Shown: positions 45,096-54,311 of the stretch, one piece after another
Position numbering within the stretch: position 1 is the stretch's first letter
How the letters are laid out: every line of letters begins with the position of its first letter
Assembly: GCF_026341815.1 (NCBI RefSeq)
Contig: NZ_JAPENX010000001.1
Location: forward strand, 1,612,001-1,676,000
Reading direction: 5' to 3'
Source of the DNA: Streptomyces sp. NBC_00572
GTDB taxonomy: Bacteria > Actinomycetota > Actinomycetes > Streptomycetales > Streptomycetaceae
Length of the DNA: 64,000 nt
Program-made: the position numbers and the translations under genes
The notes under the pieces: generated by a model
The model's input: only the letters and a program-made list of their open reading frames with translations
Database searches by the model: none
Told to the model about the DNA's origin: nothing

Positions 45096-47725
45096 GTCGC
45101 ACCTCCGAGGGTGAAGGCGGCCGGTACGGGGTTGGTGCCGGTCCAGGTGCCGGTGAAGCCGAAGGCGGCGGAAGCCCCGGCGGCGACGGCGCCGTTCCAG
45201 CCGACGTTCTGGGCGGTGACAGCGGTGCCGGTCCGGACGGGGGTCGCGTTCCACATCTGGCCGACGCGCTGGCCCGCCGGGTAGTCCCAGCCGAGCTTCC
45301 AGCCGGTCCAGGCGGTGGTGGAGGTGTTGGTGAGGGTGACGTCGGCCTGGAAGCCGCCCTGCCACTGGCTGGTCACCTTGTACGCGACCTTGCAGGCGCC
45401 GGTGGGCGCGGGCGGCTCGGTGGTGCCGCCGCCGTCACCGCCGCCGGTCTCGCTCGTGTCGCCGTAGATGATGCCGCGGCCGTTGGTGGAGACGTACACC
45501 CGGCCGTAGACGCGGGGGTCGCCGGTGATCGCGCCGCCGGTCCAGCCCCACTGGTGGGCGTCGTCGTTGACGCGGACCCAGCTCGCGCCCGCGTCGGTGG
45601 AGCGGAAGATGCCGCGTACGCCGCCGATCTTCGCGCTCGTGTAGAGGGCGGGGTACGTGGCTCCCGGGGCGGCCTTGCCGAAGCCGATGGTGTCGGCCTG
45701 CTCGACCCCGGCGACCCGGGTGAAGGTGACGCCGCCGTCGGTGGAGTGCCAGAGGCCGTAGGTGGCGTCGGGGGCGCCGCCGGAGAGCCAGAGGTCGCCC
45801 TTCTTGCCGGGGACGGCCTTGAAGCGGACGTTGCCCTTGGCGGGAAGGCCCGTGGCGCGGGCGGAGAAGCTCGCTCCGCCGTCCGTACTGGCGTAGAAGG
45901 TGCCGGACTTGAAGGCGTAGAAGGTGAGCGGGTCGACGCGGTCGGACTCGACGGTCGCGCCGGCCGGGACGCCGGTGGAGGCCGTCCAGGCGCTGCCGGT
46001 GCCGGTGTGGACGCCCGTACCGTCCGGGCTCCAGACGAAGCGGCCGCCGTCGGCCGATGCGGCGACCGTGCCGCCGCCGGTGACGCCCGAAGGCTCCTGG
46101 CCGGCGCGCCAGTTGGTGCCGTTGTCGGTGGAGAACGCGACGCGCGGGCCGCCGTCGAGGTTCCCGGCGCGCACGACGGTGTCGGGCTTGGTCTCGGCGA
46201 AGTCGACGCTGGTGGTGGAGGTGAAGTTGGGGCCGGTGAACATCATCGACGGGACCTTCGTGAGGTCCGTGTGCCGGAAGCCGCCGATGTCGCCGAGGGC
46301 GCTGATCAGCGGGGCCCCGGAGGGCGGCGAGGCCAGGTCGAGGACGGCTGTCTCCTCAAGGCCCTGGACCATGGGCCGGATGGTGAAGTTCGTGCCGGCG
46401 TCCCACTTGCCGAGGTCCTGGGTGCCGTACACGGTGGCGCCGGTGCCGTACATCATGCGGTTCGAGTCGAAGGGGTCGATCTCCAGGGCCTCGGTCATCC
46501 AGCCGAGCTTCGGGGTCTGCTCGGGCGGGGCCGGGTTGGCGCCCCAGGTCAGCCAGGGCACGGAGGAGACGTCCATCGTGTAGCGGTTGGCCCGGTTCGG
46601 GTACGAGGTGTAGTCCCAGGCCCTGGTCCAGCTGCCGCCGCTGTCGGTGGAGCGGAAGATCTGGGTGTCGGGGAACCAGGAGCTGTAGCCGGAGACCATG
46701 ACCGTGCCGGGGTTCTGCCGGTCGACGGTGAGTCCGCTGAAGCCGTAGTACGTGTCGGCCTCGGCCACGGGGCTGATGTTCGTCCAGGTGCCGGTGGCGG
46801 TGGCGTACCGCCAGACCTGGCCCTTGGCGCCGTCGTACGGGCCCGCCGTGTCGCTGTACGCGAGGTAGAGGTAGCCGTTCTCCGCGTCGAGGACGCCCTT
46901 GTGGGCGAGGTGGCCGGTGGGCTGGCCGGGGAGCCGGGTCCAGGTGGCGCCGGCGTCGGTGGAGCGGTAGACGGCGTTCTGCTTGTCGCCGACACCGACG
47001 TAGAGGGTGCTCGTGGCGCTGCCGGCGGTGCCGGTGGACTCGTCGAAGGTGACCCAGACGATGCCCTGCTCGTCGGAGTTGTAGCCGCTGGTGTCGGTCG
47101 GGTCCTGCTGGTGGTTGCCGGGGTTGGTGAAAGAGGTGACCTTCGACCAGGTGACGCCGGAGTCGGTGGAGCGCCAGAGGCCGTTGCCGCTGGGGGTGCC
47201 GAGGTAGAGGACGCTGTTCTTGTGCGGGTCGACGGCAAGGCGCTCGCCCATGCCTCGGCCGGGCATGTTGCCGCCGAGCTTGAAGGGGAGGTCGGTGCGC
47301 TGCCAGGTGGCGCCCCGGTCGGCGGAACGGAGGACGGCGCCGTTGCCGGGGTCCCAGTCGTTCGTGTACGTGCCGACCGCCGCGTACACCTTGTCGGGGT
47401 CGACGCTGTCGGAGGCGAGACCGACGACTCCGGTGTGGCCCCAGTGGTCCCAGTCGACGGCGTCGAGGAGCGGGGTCCAGGAGGAGGCGGCCTGGTTCCA
47501 GCGGTAGGCGCCGCCGATGTCGGTGCGGGCGTAGACGAGGTTCTTCTCGGTCCGGTTGAAGACGATGCCGGGGACGAAGCCGCCGCCGTCGACGCGGACG
47601 TTCTTCCAGGTGTAGGAGGCCGCTGTGGTGGCAGCGGGGGTGGGGGCGGCCGTGGCGGGTGCCGCCCCCGCGAGGAGGCCCGCGGTGAGGGCGAGCCCCG
47701 CGAGCAGATGGCGTGTGCTGCGCAT
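45080..47725 (-). CDS. Secreted xyloglucanase / GH74 endoglucanase with CBM2
   Basis: An 881-aa exported protein: signal peptide (1-27), a GH74 tandem seven-bladed beta-propeller (about 38-770) and a C-terminal CBM2 (about 785-881; CKVAYKVTSQWQGGFQAD). Repeated BNR-like units (LYRSTDAGATW, FRSTDSGGSW, FRSTDAGASW) mark the propeller blades. The catalytic aspartates are expected at Asp69 in ARTDIGGAYRW and in ALGDIGGFRHTD. It cleaves xyloglucan. ATG 47725 is preceded by a CebR box about 23 bases upstream. The xylanase gene overlaps its end. Confidence 0.93.
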   Translation of the reverse strand: MRSTRHLLAGLALTAGLLAGAAPATAAPTPAATTAASYTWKNVRVDGGGFVPGIVFNRTEKNLVYARTDIGGAYRWNQAASSWTPLLDAVDWDHWGHTGVVGLASDSVDPDKVYAAVGTYTNDWDPGNGAVLRSADRGATWQRTDLPFKLGGNMPGRGMGERLAVDPHKNSVLYLGTPSGNGLWRSTDSGVTWSKVTSFTNPGNHQQDPTDTSGYNSDEQGIVWVTFDESTGTAGSATSTLYVGVGDKQNAVYRSTDAGATWTRLPGQPTGHLAHKGVLDAENGYLYLAYSDTAGPYDGAKGQVWRYATATGTWTNISPVAEADTYYGFSGLTVDRQNPGTVMVSGYSSWFPDTQIFRSTDSGGSWTRAWDYTSYPNRANRYTMDVSSVPWLTWGANPAPPEQTPKLGWMTEALEIDPFDSNRMMYGTGATVYGTQDLGKWDAGTNFTIRPMVQGLEETAVLDLASPPSGAPLISALGDIGGFRHTDLTKVPSMMFTGPNFTSTTSVDFAETKPDTVVRAGNLDGGPRVAFSTDNGTNWRAGQEPSGVTGGGTVAASADGGRFVWSPDGTGVHTGTGSAWTASTGVPAGATVESDRVDPLTFYAFKSGTFYASTDGGASFSARATGLPAKGNVRFKAVPGKKGDLWLSGGAPDATYGLWHSTDGGVTFTRVAGVEQADTIGFGKAAPGATYPALYTSAKIGGVRGIFRSTDAGASWVRVNDDAHQWGWTGGAITGDPRVYGRVYVSTNGRGIIYGDTSETGGGDGGGTTEPPAPTGACKVAYKVTSQWQGGFQADVTLTNTSTTAWTGWKLGWDYPAGQRVGQMWNATPVRTGTAVTAQNVGWNGAVAAGASAAFGFTGTWTGTNPVPAAFTLGGATCSVA

Positions 47726-47747
47726 GGATATCCCGTCGAAGATTGAA

Positions 47748-47761
47748 TGGGAGCGCTCCCA
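47748..47761. promoter_or_regulatory. CebR box
   Basis: TGGGAGCGCTCCCA is an exact copy of the palindromic 14-base operator of CebR, the cellobiose/cellotriose-responsive LacI-type repressor. It lies 23 bases ahead of the GH74 start and should control GH74 and GH10 together. Confidence 0.95.
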
Positions 47762-47950
47762 CTATTGAGGTGCCGTCAGAACACGGTCAAGGTCCGGGGA
47801 TCGTCGAAGACGTTCGATGCGGGCGGGGTCGGGTGTGCCGCGACGAGGGGGTCTCGCATGGATGACCGGCCACCGTCCGCGGGCGGTCTTCGACGACCAC
47901 GCGGAGGAGTGGCGGGTCTCCCGGGCCTGACGGCCGACGCGCACAGGGGT

Positions 47951-47994
47951 GCGCGCCCCGGCCGGGAGGTGGGGTGGCTCCGGCCGGGGCGCGC
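47951..47994 (-). terminator. Hairpin terminator after the chitinase gene
   Basis: A 15-bp GC stem (47951-47965 with 47980-47994) about 30 bases after the chitinase stop. The rest of the 300-base gap from 47726 to 48025 holds the CebR box but no gene that I can support. Confidence 0.75.
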
Positions 47995-48025
47995 GGTGTG
48001 GGGGGACTCGGGGGTCCGGGGGTCG

Positions 48026-49561
48026 CTACTTGTAGGCGGCGAAGGCCTTCGTGAAGGCCAGCGGCTGCTGGAGGATCGAGGAGCAGGTGGCGTCCGCATA
48101 GTTCACCGCGCCGGCCGCGCACTGCTTGTCCCGGGTCGAGGACCACATCGAGAGCCAGCCGATGCCCTTCGACTTCGCGAAGTCGACGAGCTGGGTGGCG
48201 TCGTCGACCTTGAAGATCTCGCTCGCGACGTCGTTGACGCCGATCATCGGGGTGACGGCGACGGCCTTCCAGGCGGCGGCGTCGGAGAGCCCGAGGACAC
48301 CCTTGATCTGCGCCTGGGTCGCGGTCGCGGCCTGGATCGCGTACGTGCCCATGTCGGCGCTGTACGCCGGCCCGTAGTCCATCGCCATGATGTTGACGGC
48401 GTCGATGCGGACCCCGTTCCGCTTGGCGTCGGCGAGCAGGTCGACGCCCGGCTGGGTCAGGCCCTCGGGCATGACCGGCAGGGTGAAGGAGACGTTCAGG
48501 CCGGGGTGGGACTTCTGCAGCTGGGCGATCGCCTGCGAGCGGCGGGTGTTGGCGGCGGTGTCCGGCAGGGCCGCGCCCTCGACGTCGAAGTCGACCTTGG
48601 TCAGCTTGTACTGGTCGATGACCTTGCCGTACGCGGCGGCCAGCGCCGAGGACGAGGAGCAGTTCAGGGCCAGCTCGTGACCGGCGGCGCCGCCGAAGGA
48701 GACCCGGACGTCACCCCCCTTGGCGCGCAGGGCGCCTATCTGGGCGGCGACCTTGTCGCTCGCCAGGTCGGTGACCCCGCCCCACAGCGGGGCGCAGGAG
48801 CCGCCGGAGGTGATGAAGGCGAGGTTGAACTCCTTCACACCGGTGGCGTCGGCGGTCGCGAGCAGGTCGTACGTCGGGTAGAGCGAGGTGTCGACGTACG
48901 GGGCGTACTTTGCGGCGGTGACGGGAGCGCCGGTCGCGGTCGCCGTGGGCGTCGGGGTGGGGGTGGCGGTGGGGGTCGGGGGCGCCGTGGTGGTGGCGGT
49001 GGCCGTCGGCTTGGGGCTCGTGGTGGCCGTGGCGGTCGGCTTCGGGCTCGTGGTGGCGGTCGCCGAGGGGGAGGCGGTGGCGGTGGGCTGGTCGGTGGGG
49101 CGGCCGCTGGGGGTGGGCGCGGTGCCTCCGGCGGAGCAGGTCGCCTTGTTGATCAGGCAGTTGGCGGGGTCGCCGGCCTGTCCGGCGGCGGAGGTGACGA
49201 AGCCGACGGTGACGGACTGGCCGGGCGCGAGCTGCTTGTTCCAGCTCGCCGGCTTCACGGTGACGTGGCTGCCGGAGACGGTGTGCTCGCCGTTCCAGAG
49301 GGAGCCGATGGTCGTCCCGGCCGGGAGGTCGAACTCCAGGGTCCAGTCGGACTGGGCGGCGGAGGTCTCGTTGGTGACGACGTACTGGCCGGTGTAGCCG
49401 CCGGTCCAGGAGCTGGTCCTGGTGTAGGCGGCGCCGACCGCGGCGGCCTGGGCCGTTCCCGTGAGCGCGAACGCGGCGCCGCCGACGACCGCGGCGGCGA
49501 CCACCGCTCCGACGACCTTGGTCCTGGTGCTCGCCCTGCGCCGGTGCGAACTGGTGCCCAT
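48026..49561 (-). CDS. Secreted chitinase (GH18) with N-terminal CBM2
   Basis: A 511-aa exported chitinase: signal peptide (1-40), CBM2 (about 42-142; SSWTGGYTGQYVVTNETSA), a Thr/Pro/Ser linker (148-212) built of repeated TTSPKPTATA-type units, and a GH18 barrel (about 218-510). The catalytic DxDxE is KVDFDVEG with Asp324, Asp326 and Glu328; INIMAMDYGPAY is the family's later motif. Hydrolyses chitin using the acetamido group. It stands alone with its own terminator. No DasR-like element was noticed upstream. Confidence 0.93.
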   Translation of the reverse strand: MGTSSHRRRASTRTKVVGAVVAAAVVGGAAFALTGTAQAAAVGAAYTRTSSWTGGYTGQYVVTNETSAAQSDWTLEFDLPAGTTIGSLWNGEHTVSGSHVTVKPASWNKQLAPGQSVTVGFVTSAAGQAGDPANCLINKATCSAGGTAPTPSGRPTDQPTATASPSATATTSPKPTATATTSPKPTATATTTAPPTPTATPTPTPTATATGAPVTAAKYAPYVDTSLYPTYDLLATADATGVKEFNLAFITSGGSCAPLWGGVTDLASDKVAAQIGALRAKGGDVRVSFGGAAGHELALNCSSSSALAAAYGKVIDQYKLTKVDFDVEGAALPDTAANTRRSQAIAQLQKSHPGLNVSFTLPVMPEGLTQPGVDLLADAKRNGVRIDAVNIMAMDYGPAYSADMGTYAIQAATATQAQIKGVLGLSDAAAWKAVAVTPMIGVNDVASEIFKVDDATQLVDFAKSKGIGWLSMWSSTRDKQCAAGAVNYADATCSSILQQPLAFTKAFAAYK

Positions 49562-49696
49562 CGCGTGCCTGCCTCTGCGTACTGGGGGGTGGGGAGGGGG
49601 TGCGGCAGCACGCTAGCGACCGGAAGACGGACAAAAGGGCGTCCGGGGACGCGGGCGGGGATCCTTAGGCTCCGCTTAAGGAAGGCATCGGAACCA

Positions 49697-49926
49697 CGAA
49701 AGGTTGAGGGCCGGGCGGGTGCCGCCTCAGCCCTTCGGCGGCCCGGCGGGTACCCGTGCCGCCCCGTCGGCGGCGAGGCGGACGGGTGTCGGTGCTACCC
49801 CGTCGGCGGCGGGGCGGACCGGTGTCGGGCCGCCTCATCGGCGGCGGGGCGGACCGGTGTCGGTCGGCTCAGCCTTCGGCGGCCCGGCGAGTACCCGTGC
49901 CGCCCCGTCGGCGGCGGGCCGGACGG
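49697..49926. repeat. Degenerate repeats at the 3' end of the sensor kinase gene
   Basis: A block of about 60 bases (49726-49785) recurs nearly unchanged at 49868-49926, and between them a 28-base unit beginning (C/A)(C/T)CGGCGGCG recurs about three times, ending GGTGTCGG. The right copy contains the kinase stop codon and its last residues; the left copies carry the same sequence outside the gene. The gap from 49562 to 49868 (307 bases) has no other feature. Confidence 0.85.
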
Positions 49927-51278
49927 TGGCCCCGGCGCCCCCCGGCGCTGCCCGTACGGCGTCCGTCGAGGCCGATCCAGATCCTGACCTCCGTGCCGCC
50001 GAGCACCGAGTGCCCGATGCGGACGTCGCCGCCGGTGACCTCCGCCATCCGTCGCACGATGTCCAGGCCGAGGCCCGTGGAGCCGTCCCTGGCCCCGCTG
50101 TTGCCGCGGGCGAGCGCGGCGGCGGGGTCGGCGATGCCGGGGCCCGCGTCGGAGACGAGGACGATGACGGCGTCGTCGCCGTTGTGGACGTCGATGGAGA
50201 AGGCCGTGCCCTCCGGGGTGTGCCGGAAGACGTTGCCGAGCAGGGCGTCGAGCGCGGCGACGAGTTCGGGGCGGGCGACGGGGATGCGGACCGGGCGCTC
50301 GACGCCCGCGACGCGGACCCGGCGGCCCTCGTCCTCGGCGAGCGCCGACCAGAACTCCATGCGCTCGCGGACCACTTCGGCGGCGTCGCAGCCCGCGCCC
50401 GGGCCGGTGGCCTGGGTCTGCGGCTTCGCGTCCCGGGCCGTACGGATGATGGTGTCGACCTCGCGCTCCAGCTGCTCGACGGCCGCGCGGGTCTGCTCGG
50501 CGGCGGGCCCCGAGCCCAGCGAGGCCGCGTTGAGGCGGAGCACGGTGAGCGGGGTGCGCAGCCGGTGGGAGAGGTCGGCGGCCAGTTCCCGTTCGTTGGC
50601 GAGGAGTTGGACGACCTGGTCGGCCATGGAGTTGAACGCGACGGCAGCCGACTTGAGTTCGGGCGGGCCCTCCTCGGGGACGCGTGCGCCGAGCCTGCCC
50701 TCGCCGAGGTCATGGGCGGCGCCCGCGAGCCGCTGCGCGGGCTGGACCATCCGGATGCCGAGCCGGTCGGCGACGGCGACGGAGCCGACGATCAGGGCGA
50801 TGCCGACGCCGGCGAGGACCAGCCACGCGGTGGCGACGCCGTTGGACACCTCGCCCTCGGGGACGAAGAGTTCGACGACGGCGACCTTGCCGCTGCTGAG
50901 CGCGGTGGGCTGGAGCAGCACGAAGCCGCCCGGGACCTCGGCGATGGAGGCCCGGCCGAGCCGGCGGGTGGCGGCGAGCTCCTCCTCGCCGGCCCGCCGG
51001 GTGCCGATCTCCAGGGCGATGTCGCCGGGTTCGGCGGCGGGCACGTGGACGGCGAGCCGCCCGACGGACCCGTCCTCGGTGGTGGCGACGGCCTTGTCGA
51101 GCTCGTCGCGGTCGGTGGTGATGGCGAGGACGGGGGCGAGGCCGGCGGCCCTCCGTTCGGCGTTGGAGAAGGCCCGGTCGCGGGCCATCTCCTTGACGAC
51201 CAGCCCGAGGGGTACGGCGAAGGCGACGACGACCATGGCGGTGACGGCGAGCGACACCTTGACGAGCGCCCATCTCAC
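49869..51278 (-). CDS. Sensor histidine kinase
   Basis: A 469-aa kinase: transmembrane helix 1 (about 7-28), an extracellular domain of about 115 residues, helix 2 (about 148-170), HAMP (RMVQPAQRLAGAAHDL), H-box LAADLSHRLRTPLT with His238, N-box LLGNVFRHTPEG, then DAGPGIAD and STGLGLDIVRRMAEV in the ATP lid. The last about 35 residues are Arg/Gly-rich (RRTGSAGGRRGHRPARRRRG) and encoded in a repeat. The GTG start at 51278 overlaps the regulator stop by four bases (GTGA), so the pair is coupled. The signal is unknown. Confidence 0.93.
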   Translation of the reverse strand: MRWALVKVSLAVTAMVVVAFAVPLGLVVKEMARDRAFSNAERRAAGLAPVLAITTDRDELDKAVATTEDGSVGRLAVHVPAAEPGDIALEIGTRRAGEEELAATRRLGRASIAEVPGGFVLLQPTALSSGKVAVVELFVPEGEVSNGVATAWLVLAGVGIALIVGSVAVADRLGIRMVQPAQRLAGAAHDLGEGRLGARVPEEGPPELKSAAVAFNSMADQVVQLLANERELAADLSHRLRTPLTVLRLNAASLGSGPAAEQTRAAVEQLEREVDTIIRTARDAKPQTQATGPGAGCDAAEVVRERMEFWSALAEDEGRRVRVAGVERPVRIPVARPELVAALDALLGNVFRHTPEGTAFSIDVHNGDDAVIVLVSDAGPGIADPAAALARGNSGARDGSTGLGLDIVRRMAEVTGGDVRIGHSVLGGTEVRIWIGLDGRRTGSAGGRRGHRPARRRRGGTGTRRAAEG

Positions 51279-51976
51279 GGCTGCGGCTCCCGGGGCGGCT
51301 CCAGCTTCACGCCGACCCCGCGCAGGGTGTGCAGATAGCGGGGCCGGGCGGCCGTTTCACCCAATTTCCGCCGTAGCCATGACAAATGCACGTCGATGGT
51401 CTGGTCGTCCCCGTACGACTGCTGCCACACCTCGGCGAGCAGCTCCTTGCGCGGGACGACCACTCCGGGCCGCCCGGCGAGGAAGGCCAGCAGGTCGAAC
51501 TCGCGCCGGGTCAGGTCCAGGGGCGCCCCGTCGAGCTCCGCCTGACGGCGCAGCGGGTCGACGGTGAGCCCGCCGACCTGGATCGCCCGGGACGGCGGCG
51601 CCTCGCCGGCGGTGGACCGCGCCCGGCGCAGTACGGCGGCCATCCGGGCCGAGAGGTGGTCGACCGAGAAGGGCTTCACGAGGTAGTCGTCGGCCCCGGC
51701 GTGGAGGAGCCGTACGATCTCCGCCTCGTCGTCCCGGGCGGTCGCGATGATCACCGGTACGTCGGTGATTCCGCGCAGCATCTTGAGCGCCTCGGACCCG
51801 TCCAGGTCGGGCAGTCCGAGGTCCAGGATGACCACGTCGAAACGGAAATGGGCGACCTCGCGCAACGCCTCCAGAGCCGTACCGACGCTCCGTACCGTGT
51901 GGGAGGCCTCGGAAAGCTGGCGGATGAGGGCGGAGCGCACGAACTGGTCGTCCTCGACCACGAGCACACTTGCCAT
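51275..51976 (-). CDS. Response regulator, OmpR/PhoB type
   Basis: A 233-aa regulator: receiver domain (1-120) with acidic pocket Glu8-Asp9-Asp10, phosphorylated Asp52 in VVILDLGLPDLDG and Lys101 in DDYLVKPFS, then a winged-helix domain (about 140-228; LDLTRREFDLLAFLAGRPG and DVHLSWLRRKLGE). Partner of the kinase that follows. ATG 51976 is chosen over a GTG 9 bases upstream. Confidence 0.94.
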   Translation of the reverse strand: MASVLVVEDDQFVRSALIRQLSEASHTVRSVGTALEALREVAHFRFDVVILDLGLPDLDGSEALKMLRGITDVPVIIATARDDEAEIVRLLHAGADDYLVKPFSVDHLSARMAAVLRRARSTAGEAPPSRAIQVGGLTVDPLRRQAELDGAPLDLTRREFDLLAFLAGRPGVVVPRKELLAEVWQQSYGDDQTIDVHLSWLRRKLGETAARPRYLHTLRGVGVKLEPPREPQP

Positions 51977-52055
51977 GGGCCGCACCGTACGCCATTCGGG
52001 GGAAGGTGCAGGAGAGGACCACCCTCCGGCGGGGGTCCGCCGGGGGTGGTGCAGT

Positions 52056-52634
52056 ATGGCCCCGATGCGAAGAGGACTCGTTCACGCCCTGGCCTGGTCG
52101 CTCGCCACCGGCGCGGCGGTCACCCTGTCCTGGTGGGGAGTGCACACGGTGCTGTCCGGCACGGTGTACGACCCCCCGCGCGCGCTGCCCCTCCCGGCCG
52201 GCAGCGCCGACGAACCGGTCACGGCCGGCAGCGATCCGCTGACCTCCTCGACCCGGCGGCCCACCGCTGTCGAGCCCTCCTCGTCCGTCACGAGCAAGCC
52301 GACGCCGAGCGGCGGCCGTTCGACCCCGTCGACCCCGTCGGCGACCCCCTCGCGGCAGGCGGATCCGACGACACAGGCTCCCCCCGTCACCACTCCCCCC
52401 ACGGACTCGAACGTGAAGAGCTACACCGTGGACGGCGGCCGGGTCACCTTCGACCTGGGCGAGACCTCGGCCGAGCTGGTCTCGGCGACCCCGGCCTCCG
52501 GCTGGCAGATGCAGGTGTGGAAGCAGCCGAGCTGGATCCGGGTCACGTTCACCGCGAACGGCCGGGAGCTGTCCGTCTTCTGCGTCTGGCACGACACGGC
52601 GCCCCGCGTGGAGATCGACGACCGCGCCACCTGA
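52056..52634 (+). CDS. Membrane-anchored or secreted protein, unknown function
   Basis: A 192-aa protein with one N-terminal hydrophobic segment (LVHALAWSLATGAAVTLSWWG), a Ser/Thr/Pro linker (about 50-115) and a compact C-terminal domain (about 118-192) with a WQMQVWKQPSWIRVTF strand pair. ATG 52056 has GGGGGTGGTG ahead. It is divergent from the two-component system by 79 bases, and could be one of its targets or signals. No family recognised. Confidence 0.65.
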   Translation: MAPMRRGLVHALAWSLATGAAVTLSWWGVHTVLSGTVYDPPRALPLPAGSADEPVTAGSDPLTSSTRRPTAVEPSSSVTSKPTPSGGRSTPSTPSATPSRQADPTTQAPPVTTPPTDSNVKSYTVDGGRVTFDLGETSAELVSATPASGWQMQVWKQPSWIRVTFTANGRELSVFCVWHDTAPRVEIDDRAT

Positions 52635-52668
52635 CCCGGCCGTCCGGTGCCAGGGGGCGTCTTGTCGA

Positions 52669-53535
52669 TCAGCGGAACACGGACGCCGGCGGTACGGGTG
52701 AGGGCTTGGCGCTCGCGTCGGTGACCGGCACGGCTCCCCCGGCGAAGTCGGCCAGCGCCCGCCCGTGTTCGACCCGGCCCGGGTGCGGGTCGGTGGCGAC
52801 CCGGCGGGTCAGCTCGGCCACCGGCAGCTCCCGTTCGGAGGCGAGCAGCACCGCGTTGCCGAAGCGGCGCCCGCGCAGCACCGTCGGGTCGGCGGTCAGC
52901 GCCAGCTCGGGGAAGACGGAGGCGGCCGTGGCGATCTGGCCGCGCAGATGGGTCAGCGGCGGGCCGTCGGCCAGGTTCGCCGCGTAGAGGCCGCCGGGCC
53001 GCAGCACCCGCCGTACCTCGGCGAGGAACTCGGTGCTGGTCAGATGGGCCGGGGTGCGGGCCCCGCTGAACACATCGGCGATGACGAGGTCGGCCCAGCC
53101 GTCCTGGACCTTGGCGAGCCCGGCGCGGGCGTCGGTGGAGCGGACCCGGATGCGGGCCCCGGCGTCGAGCGGCAGTTCCCGGCGTACGAGCTGCACGAGG
53201 GGCCCGTCGAGTTCCACGATCTGCTGCGTGGAGCGGGGCCGGGTCGCGGCGACGTACCGGGCGAGGGTGAAGGCGCCGCCGCCGAGGTGGACGACCTGGA
53301 GCGGCCGGTTCGGCGGGGCGGCGAGGTCGACGATGTGACCGAGGCGCCGCTGGTACTCGAAGGTGAGGCGGGCCGGGTCGTCGAGGTCCACATGGGACTG
53401 CGGGGCGCCGTCGATGAGCAGCGTCCAGGCGCGCGGACGCTCCCGGTCGGGTATGAGTTCGGCGAGCCCGCCGTCGACGGTCTCGACGACGGAGACGGCG
53501 GACGCCGCCCGGTCGCGCTGTTTGTTCCTGGCCAC
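52669..53535 (-). CDS. Spermidine synthase-like, SAM-binding protein
   Basis: A 288-aa Rossmann-fold protein of the spermidine-synthase family. VVHLGGGAFTLARYVAATRP is the SAM/dcSAM loop, IVELDGPLVQLVRREL the acidic strand that follows, and DLVIADVFSGARTPAHLTS the position of the catalytic Asp in true spermidine synthases. It lacks the usual N-terminal beta domain in full length. In actinobacteria such proteins are often not polyamine enzymes. Convergent with the small secreted gene, 34 bases apart. Function uncertain. Confidence 0.75.
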   Translation of the reverse strand: MARNKQRDRAASAVSVVETVDGGLAELIPDRERPRAWTLLIDGAPQSHVDLDDPARLTFEYQRRLGHIVDLAAPPNRPLQVVHLGGGAFTLARYVAATRPRSTQQIVELDGPLVQLVRRELPLDAGARIRVRSTDARAGLAKVQDGWADLVIADVFSGARTPAHLTSTEFLAEVRRVLRPGGLYAANLADGPPLTHLRGQIATAASVFPELALTADPTVLRGRRFGNAVLLASERELPVAELTRRVATDPHPGRVEHGRALADFAGGAVPVTDASAKPSPVPPASVFR

Positions 53536-53612
53536 GGGCCCATTATCGGGGCATTCGCGACGGACCTGCCCGACGGCGCCGGTGCGGGGGCTTCCGCGGA
53601 CCGCCCGCGGCC

Positions 53613-54086
53613 TCAGTGGCAGCCGTCGGCCGCCTCGATGAGGCGGGCCGCCTCACCGAGCGCCTCGCGCAGGACGACGGGGTCGGTGACGGGGTCGGTG
53701 TCGCCCGGGGGCAGCAGCCAGCCGGCGGGGCGGGGCGCGTCCCCGGCGGGCTCGGGCAGCTCCGGCAGCTCGGGGAGGCGGAGGCCGCGCCCTGAGGTCC
53801 GCGTACAGGCGCTGCCGGGCATGTCCCAGGCGGCGGCGGTGCCCGGCGGGACGAGGAAGCCCAGGGTGTCGCAGGTGCCGTCGTGTACGACCGGGCCGAC
53901 GGCGGGGGCGGCGCCGCGCCGCAGGATGTCGACGGCCTCCAGGCCCTGCCGGACCGGCACGGTCACCAGGTCCCAGGGTTCGGCGGCGGGCTGGGGCCCG
54001 GCCGGAACCGGTGCCTGGGGATGGGACGCGCAGGCGTCCGGGGCGGGCGCGTGCCACGTGGCCGACTGCGAACCGATCTCTGACAT
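53613..54086 (-). CDS. Conserved Streptomyces hypothetical protein
   Basis: A 157-aa soluble protein rich in Pro, Ala and Gly. The central block VVHDGTCDTLGFLVPPGTAA has the look of a conserved Streptomyces family found beside XRE regulators, but I cannot name a function. Start is ATG 54086. It is divergent from the XRE/TPR gene at 54312, with 225 bases between them that contain the palindrome TGCGTACGCA (54237-54246) and a nearby imperfect inverted repeat around 54254-54276. A regulator-and-partner relation is an inference from this layout. Confidence 0.6.
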   Translation of the reverse strand: MSEIGSQSATWHAPAPDACASHPQAPVPAGPQPAAEPWDLVTVPVRQGLEAVDILRRGAAPAVGPVVHDGTCDTLGFLVPPGTAAAWDMPGSACTRTSGRGLRLPELPELPEPAGDAPRPAGWLLPPGDTDPVTDPVVLREALGEAARLIEAADGCH

Positions 54087-54311
54087 GAGACCCCTCCTCG
54101 CTCCTGAGGAGACACGTTCCGTCTCTCCCTTACGGTTCAACGCCCGTGCGCGTCAACGGCTACGGCGGCATGCCGCCGCAAAGGATGGCAGTTCATGGCA
54201 GATCACAGGCGAGATATCCGATTTGTAGCCAAACGCTGCGTACGCATCCGGTCACAGCAGGTACGTTCCTGTGCTGCCGGACCACCCGGCAGCACAGGAG
54301 AGGGCTCGGCC

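Noticed and set aside
45096..45365. Longer N-terminus for the xylanase (start further upstream in the same frame)
   Set aside because: It would overlap the CBM2 of GH74 by about 270 bases, and the GTG at 45095 has an excellent ribosome site and begins a normal signal peptide.
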